Shown here piece after piece: positions 6,111-14,435 of a stretch of DNA of 64,000 nt. The stretch is from assembly GCA_023138975.1 (NCBI GenBank), contig JAGLON010000002.1:1-64000 (forward strand). Direction: 5' to 3'. This stretch comes from Candidatus Zixiibacteriota bacterium (GTDB lineage Bacteria > Zixibacteria > MSB-5A5 > GN15 > JAAZOE01). A model generated the notes under the pieces. The model saw only the letters and a program-made list of their open reading frames with translations, did not search any database and was not told the DNA's origin. How positions within the stretch are numbered: the first letter of the stretch is position 1; each line of letters starts with the position of its first letter. Position numbers and translations under genes: made by a program.

Positions 6111-8156
6111 ATGATTGAAAAAAGGAAAAACCGAACTTTCTTTAACCGCTTTGCCTTGCGCGGTATTTCGGGGCTAGTCGGGCTGGTTGCGGTTGCGATC
6201 CTGGCTTTCTCCTTCGGTGCGCTGTTTTTCAACGGCGAACAACCGGTGACAGATTTACATGACCATTCACAGTCCGCGAAAGCGGATGAACCAACCGTTT
6301 GGACCTGTTCGATGCATCCCCAAATAAAGCTGCCAAAATCCGGAAAATGCCCAATCTGTTTTATGGATATGATTCCTCTCGATACTGGACCCGGTGATGA
6401 TGTCGGTCCCCGACAGCTGCGGATGTCAGAAACGGCCAAGAGTCTGGCGCGAATACAGACGACACCCGCCGAATACGCATTTGCTGAAGCAGAAATTCGT
6501 ATGGTTGGTAAAGTTACCTATGATGAAACTAAGCTGTCGTTTATAACTGCCTGGGTTCCGGGGAGACTCGACCGACTTTATGCTGATTTCACGGGCATAA
6601 CAGTTAAGAAGGGGGATCACATGGTGTCCATGTATTCTCCCGAATTGCTAGCAGCCCAGGAAGAATTGCTTCAATCTATATCAGCCATTGAAGCACTGGG
6701 TCGTTCGGCCAGTTCTGTTTTGAAATCAACCGCTGATGCTACGTTGATGGCAACCCGCGAAAAACTCAGGTTGTTTGGCCTCTCGGCCGATCAAATCGAG
6801 GCCATAGAAACTAACCAGATGCCTTCCGACCATCTGACTATCAATGCTCCGATTGGCGGTATAGTAATACACAAGGATGCTCAGGAAGGTATGTACGTAA
6901 AGACCGGAACCAGGATTTATACTATAGCCGATTTGACAAAACTGTGGGTAATGTTTGAAGCGTATGAATCGGACTTGCCGTGGCTTCGCTATGGACAACA
7001 AGTGTCATTCACATCACTGTCATTTCCGGGAGAATCTTTTGAGGCTATTATTAGTTTCATTGATCCGGTCGTGAATCCAAAAACCAGAACCGTACAGGTG
7101 CGCGCCGTAATCGAAAACAAGAATCTAAAACTAAAGCCGGACATGTTCGTGCGCGGATTTGTGAAGTCACGCATTGACGGAACGGGTCGGGTGATTGATG
7201 ACTATTTGGCGGGGAAGTGGATCTCACCGATGCACCCTGAAATAGTTAAAAGTGGTCCGGGTAAATGCGATGTATGCGGGATGGATCTCGTGCCGGCCGA
7301 GTCTCTTGGCTATGGTACAAAGACACAGACCGTGACCGATGCGCCGTTGCTTATTCCGGCCAGCGCCCCGTTGATAACCGGAAAACGGGCTGTTGTTTAT
7401 GTTGAAATCCCTAACGATGAGGGACCGCTATATGAAGGTCGGGAAGTGCAGCTTGGTCCTCGCGCAGGTGATTTCTATATCGTCAAATCAGGAGTCAAAG
7501 AAGGTGATCAGGTCGTTACCAACGGCGCTTTTAAGATCGACAGTGAACTGCAGATTCAGGCTAAACCAAGCATGATGTCACCTGAGGGAGGAGCTACTCC
7601 CGCCGGGCATCAGCACGGTCAACCAAAACCAAGCGCGTCTAAATATGATAATATGGCCACCAAGACAGAAACTGCAATCGAGAATAGTGAAGTGCCTGCG
7701 GCACTGACCCCCATATATAATGCCTATTTCGAGCTTCAAATGGCTCTGGCAGGAGATGATCTTGCGGCGGCCACGCAAGCGACAGGACAAGTAAAGACAT
7801 TGGTTGGAAAGGTTGATATGTCGCTCTTCTCCCGGTCGGGGCATGATAAGTGGATGGAACTGTCCGGCGATATTAGTGACTTCGCCACCGAAACAAATTC
7901 GGCAGAGAATATCGAGAGTGCACGCAAGGCATTTTTCCACCTGTCAAACACAATAATCGAATTGCATAATATTTTCGGACATGCCGATTCGAACGAATAC
8001 TTTTTAACCTTCTGTCCGATGGCCAACGATGGCAAAGGGGCATACTGGTTACAGACTGTAGATACCGTTTACAACTCGTTCTATGGCGCCTCGATGCTAC
8101 GCTGTGGTGAGATTAAAAAACCGCTGCCCGCTCAATCAACCGGAAAGGACAAGTAG
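6111..8156 (+). CDS. cusB: RND efflux periplasmic adaptor (CusB-like) with two heavy-metal-binding domains and a DUF3347 tail
   Basis: The protein has 681 residues from ATG 6111. The GGAGAAAG site starts inside the alternative ATG at 6099, so 6111 is the likelier start. An N-terminal membrane anchor (about 18-40) is followed by a heavy-metal-binding domain at about 64-90 (TCSMHP ... KCPICFMDMIP). The HlyD/CusB-type barrel, lipoyl and hairpin core follows. A second heavy-metal-binding domain inserts at about 368-396 (SPMHP ... KCDVCGMDLVP). The C-terminal 150 residues (from about 531, LTPIYNAYFEL) match the DUF3347 pattern and end in a Cys/Met-bearing region (FLTFCPMAN). The adaptor links the inner-membrane pump to the TolC-type duct. 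Having three metal-binding modules in one adaptor suggests strong sampling of periplasmic metal. Confidence 0.88.
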   Translation: MIEKRKNRTFFNRFALRGISGLVGLVAVAILAFSFGALFFNGEQPVTDLHDHSQSAKADEPTVWTCSMHPQIKLPKSGKCPICFMDMIPLDTGPGDDVGPRQLRMSETAKSLARIQTTPAEYAFAEAEIRMVGKVTYDETKLSFITAWVPGRLDRLYADFTGITVKKGDHMVSMYSPELLAAQEELLQSISAIEALGRSASSVLKSTADATLMATREKLRLFGLSADQIEAIETNQMPSDHLTINAPIGGIVIHKDAQEGMYVKTGTRIYTIADLTKLWVMFEAYESDLPWLRYGQQVSFTSLSFPGESFEAIISFIDPVVNPKTRTVQVRAVIENKNLKLKPDMFVRGFVKSRIDGTGRVIDDYLAGKWISPMHPEIVKSGPGKCDVCGMDLVPAESLGYGTKTQTVTDAPLLIPASAPLITGKRAVVYVEIPNDEGPLYEGREVQLGPRAGDFYIVKSGVKEGDQVVTNGAFKIDSELQIQAKPSMMSPEGGATPAGHQHGQPKPSASKYDNMATKTETAIENSEVPAALTPIYNAYFELQMALAGDDLAAATQATGQVKTLVGKVDMSLFSRSGHDKWMELSGDISDFATETNSAENIESARKAFFHLSNTIIELHNIFGHADSNEYFLTFCPMANDGKGAYWLQTVDTVYNSFYGASMLRCGEIKKPLPAQSTGKDK

Positions 8157-11100
8157 ATGGCTGATCTTAAGCAAACTTCCGATCCGACCAAACTGTCCCT
8201 ACTGGACAAGATTATCAAGAGTAGTCTTGAGAACAAACTGGTTATTACCCTCCTGACTCTTTGTTTCATAGCCTGGGGCATAATGAATGCTCCGTTTGAC
8301 TGGGATGGAATAGGGCTTCCGCGTGATCCGGTTCCGGTTGATGCCATTCCGGATATCGGTGAAAATCAGCAGATAGTCTTTACTCCGTGGATGGGGCGCT
8401 CGCCTCAGGATGTCGAGGATCAAATCACTTATCCTTTGACCGTCTCGTTATTAGGAGTTCCGGGTGTCAAGACGATCCGCAGCTATTCCTTCTTTGGGTT
8501 TTCATCTATTTACGTGATATTTAAAGACGATGTGGAATTCTACTGGTCAAGATCTCGTGTGTTGGAGAAGCTAAATTCATTACCGCCGGGCACTGTACCA
8601 CAAGGTGTTCAGCCGGCATTGGGGCCGGATGCGACTGCACTGGGGCAGATTTTTTGGTACACTCTCGAAGGGCGCGACAAAGATGGAAATCCGACCGGCG
8701 GGTGGGACCTGCATGAACTACGCTCAATTCAGGACTGGACCGTGCGGTATGCCCTGCAATCGACTGATGGCGTGTCCGAGGTGGCTTCCATCGGTGGCTT
8801 TGTACAGGAGTACCAGATTGATGTCAACCCGGAAGCGATGCGCGCTTATGGGATAAAGCTCTCTGACGTGTTCATGAGCGTCAAGATGTCCAATGTTGAC
8901 GTCGGCGCTCGTACGATAGAAATAAATAGAGTTGAATATGTCATCCGTGGACTTGGGTTTATCGAGGGTCTTGATGACATTGAAAACACAGTCATAAAAC
9001 AAACTGATAATGTTCCCATCCGCATCAAGGACGTTGCGAACGTGTCACTTGGCCCGGCTATTCGGCGGGGCGCGCTGGATAAGGGGGGAGCCGAAGTTGT
9101 CGGCGGTGTTGTCGTTGTACGTTATGGCGAAAACCCTCTGGCAACGATTAAAAATTTAAAGAAAAAGATTGCGGAAATCTCACCGGGCCTGCCAAGGAAA
9201 ATTCTTTCCGACGGCCGTGAGTCCCAGGTTACAGTGGTACCCTTCTATGACCGCACGGGCTTAATCTATGAAACTCTTGGAACGCTGAAGACTGCTCTGA
9301 TAGATGAAATCCTGGTTACAATTATCGTTGTGCTGGTGATGGTCATGCACTTACGCAGTTCGCTTCTAATCTCAGGTTTACTGCCGCTCACGGTGCTGAT
9401 TGTATTTATCGCGATGAAGCAATTCAAAGTCGATGCAAACATTGTTGCCTTATCGGGGATTGCAATCGCTATCGGTACGATTGTCGATATGGGGATAGTC
9501 GTGTGCGAAAATATTCTTAGCCATCTGGACAAAGCGCCGCCGGGAGCGAATCGACGGCAAGTAATTTTCAAAGCCGCATCAGAGGTTGGCGGCGCGGTGC
9601 TGACCGCCATTGCGACTACCGTTGTGTCATTTCTGCCGGTCTTCACGATGGAGGCCGCCGAAGGGAAACTGTTTAAACCCCTGGCATATACCAAAACCTT
9701 TGCCTTGCTCGCCTCGGTAGTTGTAGCGCTTACGATTATTCCAACCTTCGCGCATGTCTTATTCGGTCGTAAACTAAGCCTGTCGACGACTAAAAAATAT
9801 TTGCCGTTGGGAATGATCCTCGCCGGTCTGTTTCTCATGTTCTGGTCTTTCTGGCTGACAAGCCTGGGACTGATTCTCTTTGCGGCTTATTTGCGATTCA
9901 AGGACCGCATACCCGGAAAAATTCAGACTATTTTGCCCAAGGCTTTCAACTATCTCATCGTCACAGTGGTGGCGGGCATACTGTCTAACCACTGGCTGCC
10001 GCTTGGAGTTCAGGCCGGAAGCTTCCTGAATTTCCTTTTCGTTATCTTACTAATGGGCGGTGTACTGTTTCTTTTTCAACTTCTTATTCATTGGTATGAA
10101 CCGGTTCTGCGATGGTGTCTGGCCAATAAGGGCAAGTTTCTAATGCTGCCGGTTGTTCTGATTCTGTTTGGCGGCTCGGTATGGCTGGGATTCGATACTT
10201 TGGCCGGGTTCATGCCCAACTGGCTGAAGTCGAATGCGGTTTACTCGAAACTACATCACGCTTTGCCGGGACTCGGTAAAGAGTTTATGCCTGACCTTGA
10301 TGAAGGTTCCTTCTTGTATATGCCGACCACAATGCCTCATGCCTCGATGGGCGAGGCTCTTGAAATTCTTCAGTTGCAGGATAGGGCTTTTACAGCGATT
10401 CCAGAGATCGAATCGGTCGTGGGCAAACTCGGACGGGCTGAAACACCTCTTGATCCGGCGCCGATTTCAATGATTGAAACAGTCATCAATTACAAGCCGG
10501 AGTATATCATTGATAAAGACGGCCATCGGCTCAAATTCAGGTACGATGATGAATCGGAAGAATATGTTCGCGACAACTTTGGCGAACTTATTCCTGATAA
10601 TGATGGACAACCGTTCCGCAACTGGCGCGAGGAAATTAAATCTCCCAAGGATATTTGGAATGAAATCGTTAAGGCGGGGAAGCTTACCGGGACTACTTCG
10701 GCTCCGATGCTGCAGCCTATCGCCGCCCGTATTGTCATGCTCCAGTCGGGAATGCGCGCCCCTATGGGTGTAAAAATCAAAGGCCCTGACCTTGAGACAA
10801 TAGAGCGCGTTGGTCTTGATATCGAAAAGTTCCTGAAGGAAGTTCCCTCAGTAGAGCCAGCAGCCGTAATCGCAGATCGAATTGTCGGAAAACCTTATCT
10901 TGAAATTGATATTGATCGCGAAGCTATCGCCCGGTTCGGATTAAGTATTCGTCAAGTACAAGATGTTATTGAGGTCGCCATCGGCGGCAAACGAGTCACG
11001 GTCACAGTCGAGGGGCGGGAAAGATACCCAGTACGGGTGCAGTACCCTCGCGAACTTCGCAGTACTCTCGAAGACCTGGGTCGGATTCTAATTCCGGCCA

Positions 11101-11945
11101 TGGACGGAACTCAGGTTCCGCTGACGGAGTTGGCCGAGATTATATTTGTCCGAGGGCCAATGGTCATCAAGGCCGAGGATACTTTCCTGGTCGGCTATGT
11201 AATTTTTGATAAAAAGCCGGGCTATGCTGAGGTGGATGTTGTCGAAGATGCCCAGAATTACTTGCAGGGTAAGATCGACTCCGGAGAGTTTGAGATTCCA
11301 GCCGGTGTCAGCTACGTATTTGCTGGTAGTTATGAGAACCAGATACGTTCGGAGAAGAGATTGATGGTCGTTCTACCTCTGGCGTTAGTCGTAATTTTCA
11401 TGATTTTGTACTTCCAGTTCAAACAAGCTTCTACAACCCTGTTGGTCTTTTCCGGCATTTTTGTGGCTTGGGCCGGCGGTTTTTTGATGCTCTGGTTGTA
11501 CGGTCAGGACTGGTTCCTGAATATCTCAGTGCTGGGCGTGAATCTTCGTGAGTTGTTCCAGATTCGCCCCTACAATTTGTCTGTCGCTGTCTGGGTAGGA
11601 TTCCTGGCGCTGTTTGGTATTGCTACCGATGATGGTGTTATTATTTCAACCTACCTCAAGCAAGTCTTTGATCGTAAGAAACCATCTACTATTAAGGAAG
11701 TGCGCGAAGCGACGGTAGAAGCGGGCAAGCGTCGAATACGTCCCGCTCTTATGACGGTAGCCACGACTATCCTGGCATTGATTCCGGTTCTGACATCAAC
11801 GGGCCGGGGAGCAGATGTGATGATCCCGATGGCTATCCCATCGTTTGGCGGGATGACCGTGGTACTCGTGACGGTCTTTACCGTTCCCACTTTGTACTGT
11901 GCGCTGGCCGAAATGCGTTTGAAGAAAGCTGGGATAAAAAAATGA
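8157..11945 (+). CDS. cusA: Heavy-metal RND efflux pump (CusA/CzcA family), enlarged
   Basis: The protein has 1262 residues, against about 1040 for E. coli CusA. Its ATG directly follows the adaptor stop and it is preceded by GGAAAGGA. Family hallmarks are VPVDAIPDIGENQQIVFTPW near the N-terminus, the porter domain (GVPGVKTIRSYS), the proton-relay TM4 motif GTIVDMGIVVCEN, and a second half that mirrors the first, ending with FGIATDDGVIISTYL. Extra length comes mainly from a block at about residues 540-645 with three or four additional hydrophobic helices after the first six-helix bundle, and from an extended second porter region. The protein exports monovalent or divalent metals using proton-motive force. 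The CusB and metal-binding partners favour Cu(I)/Ag(I), but the substrate is not proven. Confidence 0.92.
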   Translation: MADLKQTSDPTKLSLLDKIIKSSLENKLVITLLTLCFIAWGIMNAPFDWDGIGLPRDPVPVDAIPDIGENQQIVFTPWMGRSPQDVEDQITYPLTVSLLGVPGVKTIRSYSFFGFSSIYVIFKDDVEFYWSRSRVLEKLNSLPPGTVPQGVQPALGPDATALGQIFWYTLEGRDKDGNPTGGWDLHELRSIQDWTVRYALQSTDGVSEVASIGGFVQEYQIDVNPEAMRAYGIKLSDVFMSVKMSNVDVGARTIEINRVEYVIRGLGFIEGLDDIENTVIKQTDNVPIRIKDVANVSLGPAIRRGALDKGGAEVVGGVVVVRYGENPLATIKNLKKKIAEISPGLPRKILSDGRESQVTVVPFYDRTGLIYETLGTLKTALIDEILVTIIVVLVMVMHLRSSLLISGLLPLTVLIVFIAMKQFKVDANIVALSGIAIAIGTIVDMGIVVCENILSHLDKAPPGANRRQVIFKAASEVGGAVLTAIATTVVSFLPVFTMEAAEGKLFKPLAYTKTFALLASVVVALTIIPTFAHVLFGRKLSLSTTKKYLPLGMILAGLFLMFWSFWLTSLGLILFAAYLRFKDRIPGKIQTILPKAFNYLIVTVVAGILSNHWLPLGVQAGSFLNFLFVILLMGGVLFLFQLLIHWYEPVLRWCLANKGKFLMLPVVLILFGGSVWLGFDTLAGFMPNWLKSNAVYSKLHHALPGLGKEFMPDLDEGSFLYMPTTMPHASMGEALEILQLQDRAFTAIPEIESVVGKLGRAETPLDPAPISMIETVINYKPEYIIDKDGHRLKFRYDDESEEYVRDNFGELIPDNDGQPFRNWREEIKSPKDIWNEIVKAGKLTGTTSAPMLQPIAARIVMLQSGMRAPMGVKIKGPDLETIERVGLDIEKFLKEVPSVEPAAVIADRIVGKPYLEIDIDREAIARFGLSIRQVQDVIEVAIGGKRVTVTVEGRERYPVRVQYPRELRSTLEDLGRILIPAMDGTQVPLTELAEIIFVRGPMVIKAEDTFLVGYVIFDKKPGYAEVDVVEDAQNYLQGKIDSGEFEIPAGVSYVFAGSYENQIRSEKRLMVVLPLALVVIFMILYFQFKQASTTLLVFSGIFVAWAGGFLMLWLYGQDWFLNISVLGVNLRELFQIRPYNLSVAVWVGFLALFGIATDDGVIISTYLKQVFDRKKPSTIKEVREATVEAGKRRIRPALMTVATTILALIPVLTSTGRGADVMIPMAIPSFGGMTVVLVTVFTVPTLYCALAEMRLKKAGIKK

Positions 11946-12054
11946 GCCGCAGGTGGCAATTGCTATGGGGAGATTACTCGTGAGCCATAAATGATGCATA
12001 TTATTCTGAACTACAGTTTTCAGAGAGTGAGGTCGGGATTGCTGTAATAGCAAA

Positions 12055-12076
12055 AGCCCTGCTGTTAGGCAGGGCT
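12055..12076. terminator. Hairpin terminator between convergent cusA and cupin genes
   Basis: AGCCCTGC-TGTTAG-GCAGGGCT is a perfect 8-bp stem with a 6-nt loop. Read on the minus strand it is followed by TTTT, so it best serves the cupin gene (12150-12521). On the plus strand the A+T-rich tail is weaker but could also stop cusA transcription. Confidence 0.7.
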
Positions 12077-12149
12077 ATTAATAAGAATACTAGTCTTTTG
12101 ATGCAAAGGCTTTAGCTATATGTAATATCATTTGTGAATCATTAAGAAA

Positions 12150-12521
12150 TTACTCAGCAGATGATAGCTTTTTGCCAATATGGTCGTATAATTCTTTCAA
12201 CTGTTTTCTTGGACTGAATTCAACAAAAGAAGTATCCTCTTCGACCCAAACAGTATGTCCGGAGGGCCAATAGAACATTTCACCAGCCTTACAAACTTCT
12301 TCTTCCCCGTTAGTGTAGCGAACGTGAATGGCTCCCTCGAGAATATAGCCCCAATGCGGACACTGGCATTTATCATTTGGCAGCCCCTCAAGCAACGGTG
12401 TCGCATCCGCTCCAGCCGTCATCTTTACATATGCCACTGCTGTGCTATCCCATTCGGCAGCACGAAATGTAGCGACGGGTAATTCTAATGCGATTGGTAA
12501 TTCTTCTTTGAGTAATTTCAT
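12150..12521 (-). CDS. Small cupin-domain protein
   Basis: The protein has 123 residues, preceded by AAGGGGATG as ribosome-binding site. Cupin-like features are a glycine-rich strand pattern with CPHWGYILEGAIHVRY (first cupin motif, with a single histidine) and GEMFYWPSGHTVWVEED (second motif, PSGH). It has no signal peptide, so it is cytoplasmic. The number of metal ligands appears reduced compared with classic G(X)5HXH cupins, so it may be a ligand-binding rather than an enzymatic cupin. It stands alone between convergent cusA and the Rrf2 gene, which offers no functional hint. Confidence 0.7.
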   Translation of the reverse strand: MKLLKEELPIALELPVATFRAAEWDSTAVAYVKMTAGADATPLLEGLPNDKCQCPHWGYILEGAIHVRYTNGEEEVCKAGEMFYWPSGHTVWVEEDTSFVEFSPRKQLKELYDHIGKKLSSAE

Positions 12522-12868
12522 AACATCATCCCCTTTAATACAAAGTTATTAGCATGCAAACCAGTGTTGGTGAGCCTGCATCCTCTGTCGTATTACTGTA
12601 TTAAACCATTTTTAAGCCTAAAACGACTGACTTCTCTACAATAGTACGTACATGATGGATAGAATATATCCATAATAATAAATTTTCAGTAAAAAATTTG
12701 AGAGTATCTCTTTTTTTTACAAGCCATTTATACTTAGTATTATAGTTTCCTGCTTGTTTCGACAGGTAATCAGAAGGCTTTCAGGGGTAGTATTTTAGAG
12801 ATGACTCTTAGTGTAACCATATGTGGTGCAACGCGAAAGGTGTATTATTGAGCTATGTTGAAATTCCC
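12522..12868. other. Non-coding stretch between divergent cupin and Rrf2 genes
   Basis: No open frame with a credible ribosome-binding site is visible in these 347 bases. It should contain the cupin promoter on the minus strand, but I found no pair of hexamers good enough to name. A short palindrome TAGTACGTACTA-like core (GTACGTAC) lies near 12645. The Rrf2 promoter starts just after this stretch. Confidence 0.5.
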
Positions 12869-12907
12869 TTGACATTATGACCTAATAAACTTATCATTTT
12901 AGTAGGT
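12869..12907 (+). promoter_or_regulatory. Sigma-70 promoter with overlapping inverted-repeat operator of the Rrf2 gene
   Basis: TTGACA (12869-12874), a 17-nt spacer and TATCAT (12892-12897) make a strong promoter. Overlapping the spacer and the -10 is an imperfect inverted repeat, ACCTAATAAA (12880-12889) and TTTAGTAGGT (12898-12907), identical at 9 of 10 positions after inversion. Rrf2 regulators commonly repress their own operons from sites covering the promoter, so this is the likely binding site. The predicted start is near 12904. Confidence 0.65.
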
Positions 12908-12938
12908 TTTACGATAAATAGAAGTATAAATACGCATT

Positions 12939-13460
12939 ATGAAGTTTTCAACACGCGCCAGATATGGCTTACGAATGATGGTCGAGCTAGCTCGTCTGCA
13001 ACGGACAGAGGAGTTGGTTAAGCTTCGGCATATTGCCAAAATCTGCGGATTGTCCAATAATTACCTTGGACAATTAGCAATTTCCTTAAAAGATGATGGC
13101 TTGGTAATAGGTGTTTCCGGTAAAAAGGGCGGTTATAAGCTGGCTCGTATGCCAGAAGAGATTTCACTGCATCAAATTATCCGCGCTGTCCAAGGGCCAT
13201 TGGCGGCTACTGCTTGTGCAGTAAACCCTAATTTATGTTTGAATGCAGAGTTTTGTGAGGCGCGCACGATTTGGGTGTTGATTTCTGAGAAAATACAGGA
13301 AGTGCTGGAAGGATATACGCTGGCAGATTTAATCGAAAAGCGTTGGATGAGTCGAGTCAAGCAGGAGAACCCGGATTCGAAGTTTCTGGACATTAGTACC
13401 TTGATTAAGAGTGGCAGCGAGTTTAGTACGGGTGGTTGTCAAAATCAGCGGACAGAGTAA
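12939..13460 (+). CDS. Rrf2-family transcriptional regulator with probable Fe-S ligands
   Basis: The protein has 173 residues. The N-terminal winged helix is typical of Rrf2/IscR/NsrR (MKFSTRARYGLRMMVELA; YLGQLAISLKDDGLV; GKKGGYKLAR). Three cysteines, C93, C100 and C106, lie in the dimerisation region with spacing close to that of the IscR and NsrR cluster ligands. It may therefore sense iron-sulfur status, oxygen, NO or redox state. The C-terminal extension of about 35 residues is unassigned. It precedes the membrane cytochrome b/HdrD-like operon by 51 nt on the same strand and is its most likely regulator, together with its own promoter operator. Confidence 0.88.
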   Translation: MKFSTRARYGLRMMVELARLQRTEELVKLRHIAKICGLSNNYLGQLAISLKDDGLVIGVSGKKGGYKLARMPEEISLHQIIRAVQGPLAATACAVNPNLCLNAEFCEARTIWVLISEKIQEVLEGYTLADLIEKRWMSRVKQENPDSKFLDISTLIKSGSEFSTGGCQNQRTE

Positions 13461-13511
13461 AAAAAGAGAAATATTAATATAGATAAATAGTGAGTTAAGG
13501 AGTAACGGTCA

Positions 13512-14435
13512 ATGGAGGCAATACAGCTTGTTACATATGCGGCGGTCGCTATCGGTTTGGTTGCCATAACGGTTAAGGTATTTCGTTACGCGACGGTGCC
13601 GGAGTCAATGCGCTGGGAACTGTATCCTGTTCCGCATGAAAAGGGTCGTGCGGAATATGGCGGTTCTTATCTGGAAGAGCTTGATTGGTGGACTAAACCA
13701 CGTAAAAAAGATATGCTCAATGAGTTAAAAGAAATGGCCCAGGAGATACTTCTACTCAAGGGTATTTTTCATCATAATAAAACAGTCTGGACCTGGTCGC
13801 TTCCTTTTCATCTCGGTATGTATATTGGCATCGGCTGGCTGGTGCTTCTAATCGCCGGGGCGATATTAACTATCACCGGTAATGAAGTTAGTCAAGCTGC
13901 CGGAGGTATCGGGTCACTCTTGCATTATGCAACGATGATTTTGGGATATACCGCGATGGTTCTTACCGGAATCGGAGCCCTCGGGTTATTCTTTTGGCGT
14001 TTGGGCAGCAAGCAGCAACGTGGCTACAGCGCTCCCATTGAGTTTTTTAATTTGCTTTTCTTTGATGCGGTCGTGGTTGTGGCATTGGTTTGCCACTTTA
14101 CCGTCGATCCCGGTTTTGCGGTATTGCGCGGTTATTTTGTCTCGTTAATTACTTTTACTCCGGCAGGTGAGCTGGCCGGGTGGATGCAGGCTGAGATTAT
14201 ACTCGGTTCCGTATTATTGGCTTATATTCCGTTGACACGAATGTCTCACTTTGTAGCCAAGTACTTTATCTACCATAATGTTCGCTGGAACGATGAGCCG
14301 AATGTGAAGGGCGGCAAAATAGAAGCACAGATCATCAAATCTCTTTCACGTAAAGTCGGTTGGAGCGCCCCGCATATTCAGACCGGAAAGACATGGGGAG
14401 AAGTAGTTACTGAGGAGCCGGAAAATGAGCAATGA
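13512..14435 (+). CDS. Membrane cytochrome b subunit, NarI/DsrM/TmcC-like
   Basis: The protein has 307 residues with an AAGGAG site before the ATG. It has about five or six hydrophobic segments, the first at 5-22. Candidate haem-b ligand histidines lie in FHLGMYIGIGW, LLHYATMILGY, VCHFTVD and RMSHFVAKYF. A soluble stretch of about 50 residues after the first helix is typical of DsrM-like NarI-domain proteins. These subunits exchange electrons between menaquinone and a cytoplasmic HdrD-like Fe-S protein. The next gene overlaps it by 11 nt and encodes exactly such a partner. No DsrJOP genes follow, so this is a two-subunit (TmcBC/HdrDE-like) arrangement rather than full DsrMKJOP. Confidence 0.82.
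   Translation: MEAIQLVTYAAVAIGLVAITVKVFRYATVPESMRWELYPVPHEKGRAEYGGSYLEELDWWTKPRKKDMLNELKEMAQEILLLKGIFHHNKTVWTWSLPFHLGMYIGIGWLVLLIAGAILTITGNEVSQAAGGIGSLLHYATMILGYTAMVLTGIGALGLFFWRLGSKQQRGYSAPIEFFNLLFFDAVVVVALVCHFTVDPGFAVLRGYFVSLITFTPAGELAGWMQAEIILGSVLLAYIPLTRMSHFVAKYFIYHNVRWNDEPNVKGGKIEAQIIKSLSRKVGWSAPHIQTGKTWGEVVTEEPENEQ

Noticed and set aside
9266..9838. 190-codon open frame on the minus strand inside cusA
   Set aside because: Exact antisense shadow of a strongly conserved RND coding region; composition low in complexity and without ribosome-binding site.
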